Part shown: in pieces, positions 29,498 to 33,424 of the stretch
How positions within the stretch are numbered: position 1 is the stretch's first letter
Layout: every line of letters starts with the position of its first letter
Assembly (NCBI GenBank): GCA_964347325.1
Contig: CAYFYA010000019.1
Coordinates: 1 to 33,424 of the forward strand
DNA length: 33,424 nucleotides
Origin: JAJISG01 sp964347325
GTDB lineage: Archaea > Thermoplasmatota > Thermoplasmata > RBG-16-68-12 > JAJISG01
Reading direction: 5' to 3'
The notes under the pieces: model-generated
The model's database searches: none
Told to the model about the DNA's origin: nothing
The model's input: only the letters and a program-made list of their open reading frames with translations
Translations under genes and position numbers: made by a program

Positions 29498-30625
29498 TTA
29501 CGACGTCCCTCCCAGGACTACTTCGATGGGAGCTCCATAGAAGCGGGCCAGCTTCTCCACCTCTGTCTCCAGCGCATCCTCCACCTCAGGAGACAACCTT
29601 TCAAAGGGTGAGACAGTGAGCTCTATCTGCGGAACCCTTCGCCTAATATCCCAGGTACCGGCGGCACGTCCGTTCACGAGGAGAGTGGGAGAGATCCAGC
29701 CCGCCTTTCTGTAGACTTGCTTGTAGTGATCCTCGGAAACTAGGTGATTCTTGTCCTTGTGACCCAATAGATATCCATCGAAGTGGGGAAGTAGGCGAAC
29801 GGCTGCCGACGGCATGGCCGCCCGGCCCAGTCGTTCCTCGTCGTCGACAAGGATGTACACCTTCCGACCCACCATTGAGACCTCGACGAGTTCGGGCCGC
29901 AATCGTTTCCAGATCTCCTTGACAGCCCCGATCCGCATCCCGGACCAAGCGGCGTAATCCTGGGGCATTGCTGGGCCGAAGACGCGCAGGTATCGGCGGA
30001 GAAGGGAGGCCTCGGCCTCCTCCTGAGGCAATCCCTCCCAGGAAGGGAGCCACTGATCCGCACGTACAAACGTGACTTCCCGGCCCCGATCGGGTCCGAA
30101 GCATACCCGTCCTTCCAAACAGGCCAGGCGGACAGCGCCTCCATAAACATGCTCAATCCAGGGACGCCCCCACTCACCAACCAAGCCCGCGACCGCGCCT
30201 GCCAGGTCCTTTCGCGTCGTCGGGCCCGACGCCAGCGCCTGCTCAATGGCGCGAGACATCCTTGGGAAGTCTTCCTCCTTCAGCCCGTACCGGGTCATCC
30301 ACTGCTTCTCCCGGAGAAGTCCCTCCCTTTGAAGGCCGCCGACGTAGACAGGGAGATCCTCGGCGCGTAGGAGGTGGGATGTGCCCCGCATCGCCCAGGT
30401 CTTCACCAGAGTCCTCTTGGCCCACAGGGCATCGTCGACGTCCGTTGGCTTCAGGTCCATGACTCGACTCCAAAAGCCCAGTCGCGCGGCTGATGATAAC
30501 TGGGCCTGGATGCCACAGGCGTCCGATGCGACTTGTGCAAGATCCTTGTGGGCTGCCCGCTCTAGCAGGTGATGACGTCTAAGCCGGAAGGCAGCGACCC
30601 GGTCCTCGGTCACACGATCTTTCAA
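29498..30625 (-). CDS. Winged-helix DNA-binding protein of the AlkZ/YcaQ (HTH_42) family
   Basis: 375 residues. The family groups three winged-helix units in a C-shaped protein that acts as a DNA glycosylase on crosslinks in the bacteria studied. GIQAQLSSAAR gives Q40-A-Q42, the QxQ motif that is catalytic in AlkZ (YcaQ uses QxD). Also present are KTWAMRGTSHLL, FGPAMPQDYAAWSG, LLPHFDGYLLGHKD and the C-terminal VNGRAAGTW. These match the family from end to end. A repair role is inferred. The start is a TTG at 30625; GTG four codons later is an alternative. No clear promoter is seen. Confidence 0.85.
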   Translation of the reverse strand: MKDRVTEDRVAAFRLRRHHLLERAAHKDLAQVASDACGIQAQLSSAARLGFWSRVMDLKPTDVDDALWAKRTLVKTWAMRGTSHLLRAEDLPVYVGGLQREGLLREKQWMTRYGLKEEDFPRMSRAIEQALASGPTTRKDLAGAVAGLVGEWGRPWIEHVYGGAVRLACLEGRVCFGPDRGREVTFVRADQWLPSWEGLPQEEAEASLLRRYLRVFGPAMPQDYAAWSGMRIGAVKEIWKRLRPELVEVSMVGRKVYILVDDEERLGRAAMPSAAVRLLPHFDGYLLGHKDKNHLVSEDHYKQVYRKAGWISPTLLVNGRAAGTWDIRRRVPQIELTVSPFERLSPEVEDALETEVEKLARFYGAPIEVVLGGTS

Positions 30626-30750
30626 TGCTGCGCCACCATCGGTTGGACTGCGGCCCTAGAGTGGCGCCCCACTTGAGCCTTTGCTGCGGACTGGCCGCGG
30701 ATCGAGAAAGAGCCAGAGTCCATCCACCATCATATGGTTATCTAATGAGA

Positions 30751-30800
30751 GTATATTCCCAACCCTTTTCGGTCTACCTGCCAGATTGATCGTGAGAGGT
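30751..30800 (+). promoter_or_regulatory. Promoter and ribosome binding site of the por operon
   Basis: GTATATT at 30751-30757 is a TATA box, giving a start near 30780. The leader contains GAGAGGT at 30794-30800, seven bases before the ATG at 30808, which supports that ATG over the TTG at 30802. Confidence 0.6.
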
Positions 30801-30807
30801 CTTGCCT

Positions 30808-31710
30808 ATGTACGAAGTCCGCTTCCACGGTCGAGGGGGACAGGGCGCCGTGCTGGCCGCCCAAGCCCTGGCGACGGGAGCCTTTTTGATGGGCAAGTAC
30901 TCCGTGGCGTTCCCCCACTTCGGGGCCGAACGCAGGGGAGCACCCGTCCTGGCCTTCGCGCGGATGGACGACCAGAAGATCCGCCTGAAGACACACATCT
31001 ACGAACCCCACGCCGTCGTCGTCCTCGACAACAAGCTCGCGTCCTACGTCGATGTAGTTCAGGGCCTGAGAGAGGAAGGCGTTGCTGTGGTGAACAGTCC
31101 CCTTCCGCCCGAGGATGTGGTCCTGAGCAAGGCCACTGATCTTGTCATCGTGGATGCCACACACATAGCCTTGGAGCACACTGGCAAGGCCGTGACCAAC
31201 GCTCCGATGCTGGGGGCCTTCGCGGCGGCCACGGGGATTGTGGGGCTGGAGTTCGTCAAGGACGGGATCATTGAGATCTTCTCTCCCCGCATCGGGGAGG
31301 AACTGGCGAGGAGGAACGCTGCCGCTGCCGAGGCCGCGTACGACTCGATTAGTCGAGGACGATGTAAGGGTGGGAAGACCTACGCTGAAGGCCAGAGGTG
31401 GGAGCCGCCGGTGGAGGATCTTCCCCTTGGCATCTCCACCGAGGCAATGGAGACCGAGGGGGGCCTTGTAGGCCCCGGAAGCACGGTAGCGAACGAGACC
31501 GGCACCTGGCGCGACCTCGCTCCCGTCCTAAACATGGATGAGTGCACGAACTGCCTTCTCTGCTGGTTCTTCTGTCCCGACGGGTCCATCGCGAAGGAAA
31601 CCGAGGGGCTGTCCATCGACTACTACCACTGCAAAGGGTGTGGCATCTGCGCCCAAATCTGTCCAACGGGTGCCATACTGATGCAACCCACGGAGGAGGT
31701 GGTAGCCTGA
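30808..31710 (+). CDS. porGD: Pyruvate/2-oxoacid:ferredoxin oxidoreductase, fused gamma and delta subunits
   Basis: 300 residues. Residues 1-180 are the gamma subunit: VRFHGRGGQGAVLAAQAL, FPHFGAERRGAPV and the conserved NAPMLGAFAA, the part that binds CoA. Residues about 185-300 are the delta subunit, with two 4Fe-4S clusters: ECTNCLLCWFFCPDG and HCKGCGICAQICPTGA, passing electrons to ferredoxin. In most archaea these are separate genes; here they share one frame with a linker of about 60 residues. Three subunits then make the complex. The next gene starts 30 bases further on. Confidence 0.93.
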   Translation: MYEVRFHGRGGQGAVLAAQALATGAFLMGKYSVAFPHFGAERRGAPVLAFARMDDQKIRLKTHIYEPHAVVVLDNKLASYVDVVQGLREEGVAVVNSPLPPEDVVLSKATDLVIVDATHIALEHTGKAVTNAPMLGAFAAATGIVGLEFVKDGIIEIFSPRIGEELARRNAAAAEAAYDSISRGRCKGGKTYAEGQRWEPPVEDLPLGISTEAMETEGGLVGPGSTVANETGTWRDLAPVLNMDECTNCLLCWFFCPDGSIAKETEGLSIDYYHCKGCGICAQICPTGAILMQPTEEVVA

Positions 31711-31739
31711 GGTCCCTGGAGAAGATCTCGACAGGCCCT

Positions 31740-32918
31740 GTGCACAGGATGATGACGGGCAACTATGCGGCCGCCTACGGGGCGCTCCTGTCGAGGCCCG
31801 AATTCATCGCCGCCTACCCCATCACCCCCCAGACCATGATTATCGAGCACCTCTCGGAATTCGTTGCAGACGGCTTGCTGGACGCCGACTTCATGGCTGT
31901 GGAGAGCGAGCACAGCGCTATGAGCGCCTGCGTGTCCGCGGAGGCAACGGGCGTGAGAACCTTCACCGCCACTTCATCCCAGGGTCTAGCCCTCATGCAC
32001 GAGGTCCTCTTCGTCGCGGGAGCCATGCACCTTCCCGTCGTGATGGCGGTTGTGAACCGCAGCGTGGCCGCTCCCATCGGCATCTGGTGCGAGTACAACG
32101 ACGTCATGCCACAACGTGACGCCGGTTGGCTTCAGGTCTTCTGCGAGGACAACCAGGAGGTGCTGGACATGATCATCCAAGCCTACAGAATCGCTGAGGA
32201 CAAGCGCGTCCTGCACCCCATGATGGTGAACCTCGACGCCTTCGTGCTGTCCCATACCATCGAGCCCGTGAGGGCGCCGTCACAGGAAGAGGTGAACGGG
32301 TTCACGCCGGCCTACGACCCCTCCCACGCCCACCTCTCCCCCGACGACCCCATGGTGGTGGGCCCCTTCTCCCCCCCTGAGTACATCCAAGAGGTGAGAT
32401 ATCAGACGGAGAAGACGATGAACGCCTCCAGAGACGTCATCGGGGAGGTGAACGACGCCTTCTCCAAGGCCTTTGGACGGGATTATGGCGGCCTGATGGA
32501 GCCGTACCGGCTGGAGGATGCTGAGGTCGCTCTGGTGACCATGGGTACCGTTACTTCCACCGCCCGGGATGTGGTGGACCGGATGCGATCCGAGGGAGAG
32601 AGGGTCGGCCTCGTCAAGCTCCGATTCTTCAGGCCCTTCCCCAGGAGGGAGTTGCAGCTCGTCGCCCGAGAGGTCTCCGCCCTGGGAGTCTACGACAGGG
32701 CCATCTCCTTCGGCTCCGGTGGACCCGCCTGGATAGAGACGCGCCACGCCCTGTACGGCGAGGTGGAGATTCCAGTCCTCGACTTCCTGGCCGGTCTTGG
32801 AGGACGGGACGTGACGGCCGAGGACGTGGAGGCCATGTTCCGCCACCTGCTGAAGGCCGCTGAGAAGGGTGAACCGAAGACGGACACGGTATGGATCGGC
32901 ACGAGGGGGGTGGCCTAA
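31740..32918 (+). CDS. porA: Pyruvate/2-oxoacid:ferredoxin oxidoreductase alpha subunit
   Basis: 392 residues from the GTG at 31740; the ATGs at 31749 and 31752 are alternatives. MMTGNYAAAYGALL begins the protein, AAYPITPQTMIIEHLSEF is the alpha-subunit hallmark, ESEHSAMSACVSAEATGVRTFTATSSQGLALM forms the thiamine domain, and GLVKLRFFRPFPRREL belongs to domain II. Together with beta it cleaves pyruvate and passes electrons through delta to ferredoxin, or runs backwards to make pyruvate. The stop codon overlaps the start of porB. Confidence 0.94.
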   Translation: MHRMMTGNYAAAYGALLSRPEFIAAYPITPQTMIIEHLSEFVADGLLDADFMAVESEHSAMSACVSAEATGVRTFTATSSQGLALMHEVLFVAGAMHLPVVMAVVNRSVAAPIGIWCEYNDVMPQRDAGWLQVFCEDNQEVLDMIIQAYRIAEDKRVLHPMMVNLDAFVLSHTIEPVRAPSQEEVNGFTPAYDPSHAHLSPDDPMVVGPFSPPEYIQEVRYQTEKTMNASRDVIGEVNDAFSKAFGRDYGGLMEPYRLEDAEVALVTMGTVTSTARDVVDRMRSEGERVGLVKLRFFRPFPRRELQLVAREVSALGVYDRAISFGSGGPAWIETRHALYGEVEIPVLDFLAGLGGRDVTAEDVEAMFRHLLKAAEKGEPKTDTVWIGTRGVA

Positions 32919-33424
32919 TGGCCGAGCGGCTCACGGTCAAGACCCTCACAGATGAGGACTTCTTCGTTAGTGGTCACACGGCCTGCCCCGGGTGCGGCGC
33001 CGCCGTTTTGGCCAGAATCGCCATGAAGGTCCTCGGACCCGATACCGTCGTCTACCTACCGGCCAACTGCATGCTCGTCTTCTCCTCGACCTACCCGCAG
33101 AACGCCTTCAGGGTCCCCTACCACCACGTGCTCTTCGAGAACTCCGCCGTCTGTGCGGCCGCCATTAGCCGTGCCCTCCGCCGTAGGGGATACGAGGATA
33201 CCAACGTCATCGCCTTCGCGGGGGACGGCGGCACCGCAGACATCGGCTTGCAGGCCCTCTCCGGCGCCGCTGAGAGGAACGAGGACATCCTCTACCTGTG
33301 CTACGACAACGAGGCCTACATGAACACGGGGATTCAGCGAAGCGGGGCGACCCCCTTCGGGGCGTGGACGACCACGACACCGGTGGGCGATGTCCAGCGA
33401 GGTAAGCGGGAGTTCAAGAAGGAC
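32918..33424 (+). CDS. porB: Pyruvate/2-oxoacid:ferredoxin oxidoreductase beta subunit (cut by window end)
   Basis: The first 169 residues; the frame runs off the window. GHTACPGCGAAVLARI has C23 and C26 for the proximal 4Fe-4S cluster, and LPANCM a further Cys. FAGDGGTADIGLQAL (D103) with YDNEAYMNTGIQ is the thiamine pyrophosphate motif, and TPFGAWTTTTPVG precedes the end. About 120-150 residues are missing. It overlaps the porA stop by one base (TAATG). Confidence 0.95.
   Translation, partial: MAERLTVKTLTDEDFFVSGHTACPGCGAAVLARIAMKVLGPDTVVYLPANCMLVFSSTYPQNAFRVPYHHVLFENSAVCAAAISRALRRRGYEDTNVIAFAGDGGTADIGLQALSGAAERNEDILYLCYDNEAYMNTGIQRSGATPFGAWTTTTPVGDVQRGKREFKKD

Noticed and set aside
1..33424. 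Prophage, integrated plasmid or insertion sequence
   Set aside because: No integrase, transposase, capsid or replication gene and no terminal repeats were seen; two of the three tRNA genes have intact-looking flanks without a duplicated 3' end, and none shows an attachment site.

Overview
The window is archaeal chromosome, GC-rich and densely coded on both strands. The evidence is direct: eL42, eS27, aIF2alpha and Nop10 in one operon, a Kae1 gene, an archaeal fructose-bisphosphate aldolase/phosphatase, a short archaeal triosephosphate isomerase, three tRNA genes without encoded CCA (one with a bulge-helix-bulge intron), and many start codons lying about 25 bases downstream of a TATA box with no leader. 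I would guess a Thermoplasmatota-like euryarchaeon, but that rests on general gene content and is weak.

Layout. 1-4.9 kb: tRNA-Ala, two metallophosphoesterases, a PRC-barrel-like protein, a GNAT acetyltransferase, and two gluconeogenic enzymes (aldolase/phosphatase and TIM). 4.9-9.6 kb: an accessory block with a very large secreted, membrane-anchored lamin-tail/phospholipase-D/PKD protein overlapping a membrane-embedded Cas4-like nuclease, two small membrane proteins facing it, and an RHH regulator. 9.7-18.3 kb: mostly housekeeping: two aminotransferases, Kae1 with a COG2426 membrane protein, tRNA-Val, intron-containing tRNA-Glu, the eL42-eS27-aIF2alpha-Nop10-PAC2 operon, a winged-helix regulator, RpiA and Dph6. 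18.3-20.4 kb: a decayed AsnA-like fragment, a degenerate SDR and an AhpD-like protein. 20.4-27.2 kb: a tightly coupled operon of two different ArsA/Get3-type ATPases bracketed by two related small proteins, then a CstA transporter and two unknown membrane-associated proteins, the whole stretch flanked by two members of one small cysteine-containing family. 27.2-29.4 kb: an Ldh2-type dehydrogenase and an SDR, preceded by the wreck of a tandem duplicate of the same pair. 29.5-33.4 kb: an AlkZ-like winged-helix protein and a pyruvate:ferredoxin oxidoreductase operon (gamma-delta fusion, alpha, and beta cut by the window end).

The metabolic genes fit together: Por links acetyl-CoA and pyruvate, while the aldolase/phosphatase, TIM and RpiA serve gluconeogenesis and pentose supply. 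The strongest unusual items are the T-loop intron in tRNA-Glu, the asymmetric paired Get3/ArsA module, the surface PLD plus membrane Cas4-like pair, the relic duplication, and two genes (a metallophosphoesterase and aIF2alpha) whose start regions appear to lack a single G.
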